Below are positions 22,768 to 31,660 of a stretch of DNA of 39,467 nucleotides, piece by piece. Origin of the DNA: Kaistella haifensis DSM 19056 (GTDB lineage: Bacteria > Bacteroidota > Bacteroidia > Flavobacteriales > Weeksellaceae); contig NZ_JASZ02000027.1 of NCBI RefSeq assembly GCF_000735695.2, positions 1-39,467 on the forward strand, read 5' to 3'. Below the pieces are notes generated by a model that saw only the letters and a list, made by a program, of their open reading frames with translations, searched no databases and was not told the DNA's origin. A program made the position numbers and the translations under genes. Numbering within the stretch: the first letter of the stretch is position 1; every line of letters begins with the position of its first letter.

Positions 22768-24663
22768 ATGGAAAATTTAGTTTACGCAATTGTTCTATTA
22801 CCCTTATTCGGATTTTTGTTCAATGGACTTTTCGGGAAAAGTCTTCCAAAAATCGTAGTGGGAAGTATCGCAACACTGGTAGTTTTTGCATCTTTTTGTA
22901 TCGCTGTCAGTTTATTTTTGAATTTTAATGCAGATTCGCAACCGGTTATCGTAAGAGCTTTTGAATGGTTCCGGGTGAATGGTATTCAGGTGAACTTCGG
23001 TTTCCAAATCGATCAGTTATCATTGATGATGATTATGATTATTACCGGAATCGGATCGCTGATTCACCTCTACTCTATCGGCTATATGAGCCACGACAAA
23101 GGTTTCTATAAATTCTTCACTTATTTGAATTTATTTATCTTCTCCATGCTGTTATTGGTAATGGGAAGCAATTATCTAATTCTTTTTATCGGTTGGGAAG
23201 GCGTAGGATTGTGTTCTTATTTATTGATTGGTTTCTGGTACACCAACAAAGAATATGAAGCAGCGGCCAGAAAAGCTTTCATCATGAACAGAATTGGAGA
23301 CTTGGGTATGTTGATCGGGATTTTCATGATCGCTTATCAAACCAATGCTGTAGATTTCCTTTCTGTAGCTCAGAATTCTTCTAAGTTCCAACTCGATTCT
23401 CCAGTGATTATTTTCATCACAGCAAGTCTTTTCATCGGAGCTATCGGAAAATCGGCTCAGTTGCCATTATTCACATGGTTACCAGATGCGATGGCGGGTC
23501 CAACTCCGGTTTCTGCGTTGATCCACGCTGCAACGATGGTTACCGCAGGGGTTTATTTGGTGGTAAGATCCAATTTCCTTTATTCATTGGCACCAACTAC
23601 GATGGATGTAATCCTTTTCATCGGGTTATTGACCGCTTTTGTGGCCGCGTTTATTGGTTTAAGACAAAATGATATCAAAAAAGTTCTCGCTTACTCTACT
23701 GTTTCACAGCTCGGCTTTATGTTCGTAGCATTGGGAGTTGGCGCTTATACTACCGCAATGTTCCATTTGATGACGCATGCGTTCTTCAAAGCATTGTTGT
23801 TCTTAGGTTCTGGTTCAGTAATTCACGCGATGAGCGGCGAACAAGACATGAGATTCATGGGTGGTTTGAAAAAGAAAATTCCTATTACCCATATCACTTT
23901 CCTCATCGGAACTTTGGCTATTTCAGGTTTTCCATTCCTTTCAGGGATGATTTCTAAAGATGAAATTTTAACCAATGTGTATGGTAAAAACCCAATTCTT
24001 TGGGTCGTGTTATTCATTGTAGCAACGATGACGGCGATTTATATGTTCAGAGCGTATTACTTAACCTTCTACGGGGAATTCCGAGGAAGTGAAGAGCAAA
24101 AACATCATCTTCATGAAAGCCCAAAAACGATGACCATTCCATTGATCATCTTAGCTGTATTATCAATTCTTGGAGGTTTCATCAATCTTCCGCATTTCAT
24201 TGGTCATGGTCATTATGCGAAATTAGCATATTGGCTGAAATCGATCTATGTATATGATGTATCATTGCCTGAAGTAAAATTCGGAACCGAAATGATCTTG
24301 TTGGGATTAACGCTTGTAATGTTCTTCACAGTGTGGTATATTGTAAAAAATATCTACGTCAACAAGAAAAAAATGGCTTTACCGGAAGAGAAATATACCG
24401 GCTGGGAAAGGCTTTCGAACAAGAAATTGTTTTTGGACGAAATTTATAACGCAACCTTCGTGAAAATGACGGAAGGTTTGGGAATTGGAGGAAATATGTT
24501 CGACAAAGGGGTTTTGAATAGATTCGTAGAATTTATCGGAACAGGCGCTGAAGATTCTGGTAGAGCAGCAAAAAGACTTCAAAACGGAAACGTGGAGAAT
24601 TATGTGCTCATCATGTCATTGGCGATCGGAATTATTTTAATTGTTAACTTTTTATTACAATAG
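22768..24663 (+). CDS. nuoL: NADH-quinone oxidoreductase subunit L
   Basis: 631 residues, the distal antiporter-like pump of complex I. Marks are FIGWEGVGLCSYLLIGFW with the pump Glu, FIMNRIGDLGMLIG, QLPLFTWLPDAMAGPTPVSALIHAATMVTAGVYL (broken helix with Lys and His pairs nearby), KKVLAYSTVSQLGFMF and the C-terminal region with the long lateral helix (about 500-560), ending in a last hydrophobic segment. It overlaps nothing and is 3 nt before nuoM. Confidence 0.97.
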   Translation: MENLVYAIVLLPLFGFLFNGLFGKSLPKIVVGSIATLVVFASFCIAVSLFLNFNADSQPVIVRAFEWFRVNGIQVNFGFQIDQLSLMMIMIITGIGSLIHLYSIGYMSHDKGFYKFFTYLNLFIFSMLLLVMGSNYLILFIGWEGVGLCSYLLIGFWYTNKEYEAAARKAFIMNRIGDLGMLIGIFMIAYQTNAVDFLSVAQNSSKFQLDSPVIIFITASLFIGAIGKSAQLPLFTWLPDAMAGPTPVSALIHAATMVTAGVYLVVRSNFLYSLAPTTMDVILFIGLLTAFVAAFIGLRQNDIKKVLAYSTVSQLGFMFVALGVGAYTTAMFHLMTHAFFKALLFLGSGSVIHAMSGEQDMRFMGGLKKKIPITHITFLIGTLAISGFPFLSGMISKDEILTNVYGKNPILWVVLFIVATMTAIYMFRAYYLTFYGEFRGSEEQKHHLHESPKTMTIPLIILAVLSILGGFINLPHFIGHGHYAKLAYWLKSIYVYDVSLPEVKFGTEMILLGLTLVMFFTVWYIVKNIYVNKKKMALPEEKYTGWERLSNKKLFLDEIYNATFVKMTEGLGIGGNMFDKGVLNRFVEFIGTGAEDSGRAAKRLQNGNVENYVLIMSLAIGIILIVNFLLQ

Positions 24664-24666
24664 TAA

Positions 24667-26160
24667 ATGTCGTATCTATTATTAACATTATTACTATTAC
24701 CTCTCGTAGGTTCTGCATTGGTGTTCGCGTGGAAAAATCCCGCAAGTAAGTTTTTAGCATTGGGAATTGCATTTGTACAAATGTTCCTTACCTTCTATAT
24801 GCTATCGAATTTCGATTTCAAACCAACTGTTGACGGAGTTCTTCAGTATGAAATCAATTATCCTTGGTCACAATTTATCAAGAGTAATTTGCATTTCGGG
24901 ATTGATGGAATGAGTATGTTGCTGGTATTATTAACCAATATTTTAACGCCACTCATCATCCTATCATCCTTTAACGAAAAACCGGGATATAGAAACACTT
25001 TCTACGGATTAATTCTCTTGATGCAATTCGGTTTGGTTGGAGTTTTCACTGCTTTGGATGGTTTGTTATTCTACATTTTCTGGGAAGTTACCCTTATTCC
25101 AATCTGGTTTATCGCTGGAATTTGGGGACAAGAAAACAAGAAAATCGCATTCACGACAAAGTTCTTCGTATATACATTTGTTGGATCTTTATTTATGTTG
25201 ATGGGATTGATTTACGTTTATACCCAATCGGCATCATTTGCACTTACGGATTTGTATAACGCAAACCTGAATCCATCGGAACAAACGGTGATTTTCTGGT
25301 TCATCTTCTTTGCATTTGCAGTTAAATTACCGGTTTTCCCTTTCCATTCTTGGCAACCAGATACTTATACCTATTCGCCAACCCAAGGTTCCATGCTTCT
25401 TTCGGGAATTATGCTGAAGATGGCGGTTTACGGACTTTTAAGATATTTACTACCAATCACTCCCGAACCTATTCTTGGAATTTCAGGGCAAATCGTTTTG
25501 GTGCTTGCAATCATCGGAATTGTACACGGAGCTTTAATTGCCATTATCCAGAACGACTCGAAAAGAATTATCGCTTATTCTTCCCTATCCCACGTTGGAT
25601 TGATGGTTGCCGGAATTATGGCATCAGCAATTTTAACGGTAAAAGGAACTTTAGTAATCGAAGGCGCAGAAGGCGCCATGGTACAAACTTTCGCTCACGG
25701 GATCAACGTGGTAGGATTGTTTTATTGTGCTGATATTCTTTATAAAAGATTCAAATCCAGAGATATTCGACAAATGGGTGGTTTAGCAAAAGTAGCTCCG
25801 AAATTTGCTGTTTTGTTTCTGCTTATTTTGTTGGGCTCAGTTGGTTTACCTTTAACAAATGGCTTCATTGGAGAATTCATTTTGTTGAAATCGGTATTCG
25901 ATTATAGTGGACTTGCAGCGATATTTGCGGGACTTACGATAATTTTCTCGGCGGTATATCTTCTTAGATTTTACGGAAAAGCCATGTTTGGTGAAGGAGA
26001 TGAAGCGATCTTGGCTTCAGCAAAAGACCTTTCGACAGTGGAATTTTCAGTATTGGCGAGTTTAGCAGTTTTTGTAATTCTACTAGGAGTTTTCCCTCAG
26101 CCGCTAATTGAAATGGTGAACAGTTCGCTGAAGTTTATTTTTACTTCAATGATGAATTAG
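24667..26160 (+). CDS. nuoM: NADH-quinone oxidoreductase subunit M
   Basis: 497 residues, the middle antiporter-like pump. Marks are HFGIDGMSMLLVLLTNILTPL, FYIFWEVTLIPIWFIAGIWG with the pump Glu, LPVFPFHSWQPDTYTYSPTQGSMLLSGIMLKM (channel helix with Lys), KRIIAYSSLSHVGLMVAGIM and GLPLTNGFIGEFILLKSVF. The DTYTYSP wording differs slightly from the common DAHVEAP of proteobacteria but fits the phylum. It is followed by an 86-nt spacer with 7-bp repeats before nuoN. Confidence 0.97.
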   Translation: MSYLLLTLLLLPLVGSALVFAWKNPASKFLALGIAFVQMFLTFYMLSNFDFKPTVDGVLQYEINYPWSQFIKSNLHFGIDGMSMLLVLLTNILTPLIILSSFNEKPGYRNTFYGLILLMQFGLVGVFTALDGLLFYIFWEVTLIPIWFIAGIWGQENKKIAFTTKFFVYTFVGSLFMLMGLIYVYTQSASFALTDLYNANLNPSEQTVIFWFIFFAFAVKLPVFPFHSWQPDTYTYSPTQGSMLLSGIMLKMAVYGLLRYLLPITPEPILGISGQIVLVLAIIGIVHGALIAIIQNDSKRIIAYSSLSHVGLMVAGIMASAILTVKGTLVIEGAEGAMVQTFAHGINVVGLFYCADILYKRFKSRDIRQMGGLAKVAPKFAVLFLLILLGSVGLPLTNGFIGEFILLKSVFDYSGLAAIFAGLTIIFSAVYLLRFYGKAMFGEGDEAILASAKDLSTVEFSVLASLAVFVILLGVFPQPLIEMVNSSLKFIFTSMMN

Positions 26161-26205
26161 AAAAAATAAAATAATTAAGAAATAAAAGACAAAGATCGCA
26201 GACAA

Positions 26206-26240
26206 AAATCTGAAATCTGAACTCTAAAATCTCAAATCTA
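26206..26240 (+). repeat. 7-bp degenerate tandem repeat before nuoN
   Basis: Five consecutive units AAATCTG, AAATCTG, AACTCTA, AAATCTC, AAATCTA (26206-26240) stop 6 nt before the nuoN ATG at 26247. The unit is a rotation of the ATCTAAA repeat before nuoE, so the two arrays are of one kind although 9.8 kb apart. Confidence 0.75.
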
Positions 26241-26246
26241 AATTAA

Positions 26247-27635
26247 ATGAGCGTTTTAATCATTATATTCCTAACTGCAGTTGCCGCATTGTTTGCAGGA
26301 GTTTTCGAAAAAGGAAAATTTTCACGATATATCGGTATTTTAGGGCTTCTCATCGCGTTATATGTAAGCTTTCTGCCGGAATGTTCTTTCTTTAGTCAAT
26401 ACAAAGCCATGTTCGAATTTGGTCCGAACGCGGCGCTGTTTACCAAAATTTCTATCCTGGTAACCTTGTTGATTTTCTTTTTGGGAAGTTTTGCATTCAA
26501 CAATCACAGAAGTCATCAATCCGAATTGTACGCGTTGATTTTATTCTCGCTGTCCGGAGGAATTATCTTGTTTGGATTCCAAAATTTGGTGACTTTATTC
26601 CTCGGAATTGAGATTCTTTCCATTCCGTTGTATGTTTTGGCAGGTAGCAATAAGACTAACCTTCGTTCCAACGAAGCTTCTATCAAATACTTCTTGATGG
26701 GTGCATTTGCCACCGGTTTCCTTTTATTTGGAATTGCCCTAATCTATGGAACTGCAGGAAGTTTTGATCTTTACACGGTTCACCAATACTCAATCGCCAA
26801 TCCGAAAGACTTGATGTTTGTTGCAGGAGCAGTATTGATGTTGGCTGCGTTATCATTTAAAGTTTCTATGGCACCTTTCCACATGTGGAGTCCGGATGTT
26901 TATCAAGGTTCACCTTCTTTGATTACTGCTTTCATGATGTCGGTGGTAAAAATTTCAGCGTTCTTCTCTTTGTTTAGAGTAATGACAATTGGTTTTGCAG
27001 GAATTATCGGTGAGTGGATCAATATCATCGGGGTTTTAATCATCATCACTTTGTTCCTTGCGAATACGATGGGACTTGCACAGAGCAATGCCAAAAGAAT
27101 GTTGGCTTATTCTTCCGTATCTCACGTTGGATATCTGGGATTAATTTTCTTTGGTTTAAATAATCTTTCAGCATACAACCTTGCATTTTACCTTTTCGCC
27201 TATTCTATCGCAACAATTGGGGTAATGTCTTGTTTGATCTGGGTAGAAAAACTTAAACGTGAAACCTCGTACAACGCGTTCAAAGGTCTTGCTCAGTCGG
27301 AACCGATTATGGCAGTTGCGGCCGCTGTTTCTATGTTATCTATGGCGGGAATACCACTTACTGCAGGTTTCATGGGAAAATTTTCCATCTTTGCACAAGC
27401 CATTCAGTATCCGAAAATGGGAACTTTCATGGTTTTGATCGCGGTATTGGGCTCAGCAATTTCTATCGCTTACTATTTACGATTGATCATGATAATGTTT
27501 TTCCCGAAAGAAAGCAGTTTCAAAACTTCGGAAAGAGTACCGTTAACTTACAATATCGTTGCAGTATTCATCATTTTTGCACTTGTTGCACTGGGAATCT
27601 TCCCGGATTTGTTTGCAAGACAGTTTGGAATATAA
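26247..27635 (+). CDS. nuoN: NADH-quinone oxidoreductase subunit N
   Basis: 462 residues, third antiporter-like pump and last gene of the operon. Marks are TLFLGIEILSIPLYVLAG with the pump Glu, SIKYFLMGAFATGFLLFGIALIYG, FKVSMAPFHMWSPDVYQGSPSLITAFMM (Lys and broken helix), KRMLAYSSVSHVGYLGL and AGIPLTAGFMGKFSIF. About 14 membrane helices. A strong terminator follows after 21 nt. Confidence 0.97.
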   Translation: MSVLIIIFLTAVAALFAGVFEKGKFSRYIGILGLLIALYVSFLPECSFFSQYKAMFEFGPNAALFTKISILVTLLIFFLGSFAFNNHRSHQSELYALILFSLSGGIILFGFQNLVTLFLGIEILSIPLYVLAGSNKTNLRSNEASIKYFLMGAFATGFLLFGIALIYGTAGSFDLYTVHQYSIANPKDLMFVAGAVLMLAALSFKVSMAPFHMWSPDVYQGSPSLITAFMMSVVKISAFFSLFRVMTIGFAGIIGEWINIIGVLIIITLFLANTMGLAQSNAKRMLAYSSVSHVGYLGLIFFGLNNLSAYNLAFYLFAYSIATIGVMSCLIWVEKLKRETSYNAFKGLAQSEPIMAVAAAVSMLSMAGIPLTAGFMGKFSIFAQAIQYPKMGTFMVLIAVLGSAISIAYYLRLIMIMFFPKESSFKTSERVPLTYNIVAVFIIFALVALGIFPDLFARQFGI

Positions 27636-27656
27636 AAATTTTACATAGTTAAATAT

Positions 27657-27688
27657 AAAACGCAGTTCTTTTGAGCTGCGTTTTTTTT
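27657..27688 (+). terminator. Intrinsic terminator of the nuo operon
   Basis: AAAACGCAGTTC (27657-27668) pairs with GAGCTGCGTTTT (27673-27684) around a TTTT loop, with one G-T wobble, followed by more T to 27688. It separates nuo from the efflux cluster. Confidence 0.92.
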
Positions 27689-27700
27689 GTTTAAAAATAT

Positions 27701-27723
27701 TTTAATCATTTGATTAAATCAAA
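27701..27723 (+). promoter_or_regulatory. Overlapping palindromes, likely operator of the TetR-type regulator
   Basis: TTTAATCA-TT-TGATTAAA (27701-27718) and TTTGATT-A-AATCAAA (27709-27723) are both perfect inverted repeats and overlap. A further TTAATC copy lies at 27727-27732. The TTTG at 27709-27712 falls inside both, where a -33 element is expected, so binding of the regulator would block its own promoter. Confidence 0.65.
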
Positions 27724-27741
27724 ATATTAATCTTAAATTTG
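27709..27741 (+). promoter_or_regulatory. Promoter of the efflux cluster
   Basis: TTTG (27709-27712) and TAAATTTG (27734-27741) are separated by 21 nt, slightly long but within the range for the phylum. The TetR-type ATG follows at 27759. It is the only clear promoter before the cluster. Confidence 0.6.
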
Positions 27742-27758
27742 CTAAAATAATTTTAGTC

Positions 27759-28358
27759 ATGGATTCCAAAAAAGACATTTCAACCGAAGAAAAAATCCTT
27801 ATTTCAGCTTCAAAGGTTTTTACTGAGAAAGGGTTCTCGGGAACACGGACAAGGGATATTGCAGAAGAAGCCGGAATTAATCTGGCATTACTGAATTATT
27901 ATTTCCGCAGTAAGGAGAAACTTTTTGAGCAGGTCATGAAAGTAAAAATCGTTCTCCTTTTCGCTAAGATCATTCCTATTATTACCAGCGAAAAAATAAG
28001 TATTGAAGAAAAAATAGATATTGTTAGTGAAAAGTATTTCGAGATTTTGTCTAAAAATCCAAACCTCCCCCTTTTCGTCCTCAGTGAAATTCAGAAGAAG
28101 CCTTCAAACATAACCTCACTGATTCCGGTCGATCAGTTTCTGAAAACTTCGGTCCTTCTGAAACAGATCCGCGAGAAGAAACCGGACCTCAATCCGCTTC
28201 ACTTTATCGTCAATTTTCTGAGTATGACGGCATTTCCTTTTATCGGAAAGCCAATTATTAAAAATTTCAATATCCTGAGCGATGAGGAATTTCAGAAATT
28301 TGTTGCAGAGCGTAAGACTTTAGTTCCACTCTGGATTAAAATGATGCTTAACAGTTAA
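27759..28358 (+). CDS. TetR/AcrR-family regulator (CecR/YbiH-like by context)
   Basis: 199 residues. The N-terminal TetR HTH covers about 10-58: EEKILISASKVFTEKGFSGT, RDIAEEAGINLALLNYYFRS and KEKLFEQVM, with the usual Tyr-Tyr-Phe of the recognition helix. The C-terminal ligand domain is helical and unassigned. It starts an operon with an outer-membrane factor, adaptor and ABC pump, the same setting as CecR (YbiH) with ybhGFSR in E. coli, so it likely senses a pump substrate and represses the cluster. Palindromes over its own promoter fit autorepression. The ligand cannot be told from sequence. Confidence 0.9.
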   Translation: MDSKKDISTEEKILISASKVFTEKGFSGTRTRDIAEEAGINLALLNYYFRSKEKLFEQVMKVKIVLLFAKIIPIITSEKISIEEKIDIVSEKYFEILSKNPNLPLFVLSEIQKKPSNITSLIPVDQFLKTSVLLKQIREKKPDLNPLHFIVNFLSMTAFPFIGKPIIKNFNILSDEEFQKFVAERKTLVPLWIKMMLNS

Positions 28359-28384
28359 AAACCATTTCAATTAAACCTTCTGAA

Positions 28385-29644
28385 ATGAAAATATTTAAAT
28401 TACTGCTACTACTTACTTTTCTGCTCAGTCTTCCGGTCAATGCTCAGGAAACGGTTACTTTGGAAGAAATCCAGCTGCTTGCGAAAGAGCATTATCCGCT
28501 TATCAAAAGAAATGGCCTCATCGAAAAAACCCAAACCTATACGCTGGAAAATATCGCTAAAGGATGGCTGCCTCAGATCAACGTTGTGGGCCAGGCGACC
28601 TACCAGAATGAAGTGACCCAACTGCCCTTTGCGCTTCCCAACAGTTCGGTGGAGCCGCTGAGCAAGGACCAGTATAAAGTTTACGCCGATATTCAACAGA
28701 CGGTTTATGATGGCGGAATAATTTCTAATCAGAAAAAACTGGCAAAAATTCAGTCGGAAACAGAGATTCAGAAGAACGAAGTGGAACTCGATCAACTGGA
28801 AGAAAGAATCAACCAGATTTATTTTGGAATTCTGCAAAGTCAGGAACAGATGCAGCAAACAGAAATTACAAAGAATGACCTTGAAAACGGATTGAAAAAA
28901 GCCAATGCACAGCTTCAATTCGGCACCATTCTCCGAAGCCAGGTAGATGTCCTGAAAGCACAGCTCATCGGGTTACAACAGCGTCAGATTGAAGTTCAGT
29001 CACTTCGTAAAAATTTAATTGAAACTCTTTCTCTGTTCACAAAAAAAGACTTCAATGAAAATACAATTTTTGAAAAGCCTGAAAAACTGCTTCTTACCAG
29101 CGAAAACAACCGCACCGAACTGAAGCTCTTCAGCCTTCAGCAACAGTTTCTGGAAACCCAGAAATCTCTCGTACAATCTAAAAATCTGCCCAAACTGGGA
29201 GCATTCTTCCAAGGTGGATATGGGAAACCGGGTTTCAATATGCTTCGTAACGAGTTCGATGTTTTTTATATCAGCGGGCTGCGGCTTCAGATACCTATTT
29301 CAGGATATTATACTAAAAAAAATGACCTTGTGCTGCTCAATACCCAGCAACAGAATCTGGAAATTCAAAAAGAAAACTTTCTCTTCAACCAAAATTTTTC
29401 CACCATCCGTAACAATGAAGAATTAGAAAAGCTTCAGAAGCTTATTCAGAAGGATGAAGAACTCATCGTGTTAAGACAAAGTATTAAAAAAGCCAGCCTT
29501 GCCCAGCTCGAAAACGGCGTTATCAATACCAGCGACTATCTGCGGGAAGTAAATGCCGAAGAACAGGCCAGAATTCAGAAAACGACCCATGAAATTCAGT
29601 TTCTCTTAACACAATACAACCAAAAAGCACAGCTTAATAATTAA
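28385..29644 (+). CDS. TolC-family outer-membrane efflux protein
   Basis: 419 residues with signal peptide (MKIFKLLLLLTFLLSLPVNAQ). It follows the outer-membrane factor pattern: long alpha-helical hairpins with coiled-coil heptads (KLAKIQSETEIQKNEVELDQ, QMQQTEITKNDLENGLKKA), two half-repeats of about 200 residues, and short beta segments (VYADIQQTVYDGG, LRLQIPISGYYTKKND) for the barrel. It supplies the exit duct for the adaptor and ABC pump encoded downstream. Start is 27 nt after the regulator. The E. coli ybh operon has no tolC of its own, so this is a self-contained arrangement. Confidence 0.9.
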   Translation: MKIFKLLLLLTFLLSLPVNAQETVTLEEIQLLAKEHYPLIKRNGLIEKTQTYTLENIAKGWLPQINVVGQATYQNEVTQLPFALPNSSVEPLSKDQYKVYADIQQTVYDGGIISNQKKLAKIQSETEIQKNEVELDQLEERINQIYFGILQSQEQMQQTEITKNDLENGLKKANAQLQFGTILRSQVDVLKAQLIGLQQRQIEVQSLRKNLIETLSLFTKKDFNENTIFEKPEKLLLTSENNRTELKLFSLQQQFLETQKSLVQSKNLPKLGAFFQGGYGKPGFNMLRNEFDVFYISGLRLQIPISGYYTKKNDLVLLNTQQQNLEIQKENFLFNQNFSTIRNNEELEKLQKLIQKDEELIVLRQSIKKASLAQLENGVINTSDYLREVNAEEQARIQKTTHEIQFLLTQYNQKAQLNN

Positions 29645-29683
29645 GAGTTACGAGTTGAAAGTGAACAGTAATAATTTACCCTA

Positions 29684-30655
29684 ATGAAAAAATTTATCCT
29701 GCCCATAATATTGATGACTGTCGTGGCATGTTCCAAGTCAGAAACAGATTACGACGCTTCCGGAACTTTTGAAGCCGAAGAAATAATGGTCACCGCCAAA
29801 GCCAGCGGTACGATTCTGAAACTTGATGTGGAGGAAGGTCAGCAACTCACATTCCATGAAAAGGTAGGCGAAATTGATCCAAAAACCATAGAACTTCAGA
29901 AAGAACAGGTCATCGCCAGCATAGATGCTTTGGAACAGAAAACAGGTTCCGCAGTTCCACAAATCCAGGTACTGCAGACCCAAATCTCAGCTCAGTCTGC
30001 TAATGTTTCCGTGCTGCAGGAACAGCTTCGAAACGCCGTTCGCGAACGTGACAGAACCGCCAATCTCGTCGCAAGAGATGCGGCCACCCAAAAGCAGCTG
30101 GATGATGCCAACGGACAGATCAAAGTAATACAAAAACAGATTGCTGCAGCGCATACTCAACTGAACACCTTACAACAGCAGATTGCTGCCGCGAAAGAAA
30201 ATGTGTCGATTCAGAACCGCGCCATCTTAAGCGAAAGAAAACCTACCCAGAAAAAAGTAGAACAAATGGATGAACAACTGAAAAACAACTCGATTGAAAG
30301 TCCCATTTCAGGCATGGTGCTCACAAAATACATGAACGAAGGGGAATTTGCGCTGACCGGAAAACCTGTTTTCAAGATGGCGGATCTGGAGCTGATGATT
30401 TTAAAAATCTTTATCACGGGCGATCAGCTGGCGCAGGTAAAAACAGGTCAGCAGGTTAAAGTTTTCATCGACATGAGTGAAGGAAAAACAAAAGAACTTC
30501 CCGGAACGGTATACTGGATCAGTCCCAAAGCGGAATTCACCCCGAAAACCATTCAGACCAAAAATGAGCGGGCCAACCTTGTATACGCCGCAAAAGTACA
30601 TGTGAAGAACGACGGCCTCTTGAAAATCGGGATGTACGGTGATGTAAAATTTTAA
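29684..30655 (+). CDS. HlyD-family periplasmic adaptor lipoprotein (YbhG-like)
   Basis: 323 residues. The signal peptide ends in a lipobox (MTVVAC, Cys 16), so the protein is anchored as a lipoprotein. Lipoyl-like half motifs flank a coiled-coil hairpin: ASGTILKLDVEEGQQLTFHEKVGEIDPKTI at about 40-70, long helices (about 75-200) with VQILQTQISAQSANVSVLQ, and SPISGMVLTKYMNEGEFALTGKPVFKMADL after about 205. A beta-barrel domain follows (QQVKVFIDMSEGK, PGTVYWISPKAEFTPKTIQT). The order is that of YbhG/EmrA-type adaptors linking an inner-membrane pump with TolC. Adjacent TolC and ABC genes support this. Confidence 0.9.
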   Translation: MKKFILPIILMTVVACSKSETDYDASGTFEAEEIMVTAKASGTILKLDVEEGQQLTFHEKVGEIDPKTIELQKEQVIASIDALEQKTGSAVPQIQVLQTQISAQSANVSVLQEQLRNAVRERDRTANLVARDAATQKQLDDANGQIKVIQKQIAAAHTQLNTLQQQIAAAKENVSIQNRAILSERKPTQKKVEQMDEQLKNNSIESPISGMVLTKYMNEGEFALTGKPVFKMADLELMILKIFITGDQLAQVKTGQQVKVFIDMSEGKTKELPGTVYWISPKAEFTPKTIQTKNERANLVYAAKVHVKNDGLLKIGMYGDVKF

Positions 30656-30688
30656 GAGCCAGGTAAAAAGTCAAAAGAATCAGCTGAA

Positions 30689-31615
30689 ATGAAATCCATC
30701 AAAGTCAATAACCTTACAAAGATCTATGGCAAGAAAAATGAAAAGATTCTTGCAGTGGATGATGTGAGTTTTGATGTGAATCCGGGAGAAATTTTTGGGC
30801 TTATCGGTCCAGATGGTGCAGGAAAAACCACCATTTTCAGAATGCTGACGACTGTTTTGCTGCCCGATTCCGGCTCCGCTACAGTTGAGGGACTCGACAT
30901 GGTGAAGGATTATAAAAAAATACGCCGGATTCTGGGTTATATGCCCGGAAAATTCTCTTTGTATCAGGATTTGACGGTGGAAGAAAACCTGAATTTCTTT
31001 GCCAGTATTTTCAATACAACAATCAATGAAAACTATCATCTCATCAAAGATATTTATATCCAGATTGAACCTTTTAAAGACCGGAAAGCCGGCGCTCTTT
31101 CCGGTGGAATGAAACAGAAACTGGCCCTCTGCTGTGCACTTATTCATAAACCCAAGGTTTTATTCCTGGATGAACCCACAACGGGTGTGGATCCGGTATC
31201 GCGGAAAGAATTCTGGGAAATGCTTCAGCGTCTGAAAAAACAGGGCATCACCATGGTAGTCGCAACACCTTATATGGATGAAGCCGCGCTTTGCGACCGG
31301 ATTGCCTTAATTCAGCATGGAAAAATCCTTTCCATTGACACTCCGGAGCAGATCAGTGAAAGTTTCCCCGATTTGCTTTTTGAAGTGAAATCAGGTAGAA
31401 CTTCCGCTGTATTGCGCGCACTGGAGAATTTCACACAGAAAAAAAATGTATATGCTTATGGAGAATCCGTGCATTTGACGGTAGACCGAAATGAAGATTT
31501 CAATATCTCAACTATAGCAGACTATTTAAAAAACGAAGGGTTTACAGACACTGAAATAAAACCTGTAAAAGCAAGTATCGAAGACAGTTTTATAAGACTT
31601 CTTTCAGACAGGTGA
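30689..31615 (+). CDS. ABC transporter ATP-binding protein, H-loop-degenerate (YbhF N-half-like)
   Basis: 308 residues. The nucleotide domain has Walker A GPDGAGKTT (40-48), signature LSGGMKQKL, Walker B VLFLDEPTTGVDP with its catalytic Glu, but the H-loop reads VVATPYMDEA: Pro replaces the switch His. The second ABC protein of the cluster has the opposite pattern. The C-terminal 80 residues are an extension typical of drug-export ABC-2 ATPases. In E. coli YbhF the two domains are fused in one chain, and this gene would match the first half. The 33-nt gap before it and the 45-nt gap after it are usual for the operon. Confidence 0.92.
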   Translation: MKSIKVNNLTKIYGKKNEKILAVDDVSFDVNPGEIFGLIGPDGAGKTTIFRMLTTVLLPDSGSATVEGLDMVKDYKKIRRILGYMPGKFSLYQDLTVEENLNFFASIFNTTINENYHLIKDIYIQIEPFKDRKAGALSGGMKQKLALCCALIHKPKVLFLDEPTTGVDPVSRKEFWEMLQRLKKQGITMVVATPYMDEAALCDRIALIQHGKILSIDTPEQISESFPDLLFEVKSGRTSAVLRALENFTQKKNVYAYGESVHLTVDRNEDFNISTIADYLKNEGFTDTEIKPVKASIEDSFIRLLSDR

Positions 31616-31660
31616 AAGTTGTAAATGAAATTTGAACTTTCAATCATGAAATATAAAAGA

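Noticed and set aside
27657-27723. Attenuator between nuoN and the TetR-type gene
   Set aside because: The hairpin is followed at once by T8 and then by a new promoter and operator, so a plain terminator explains it.
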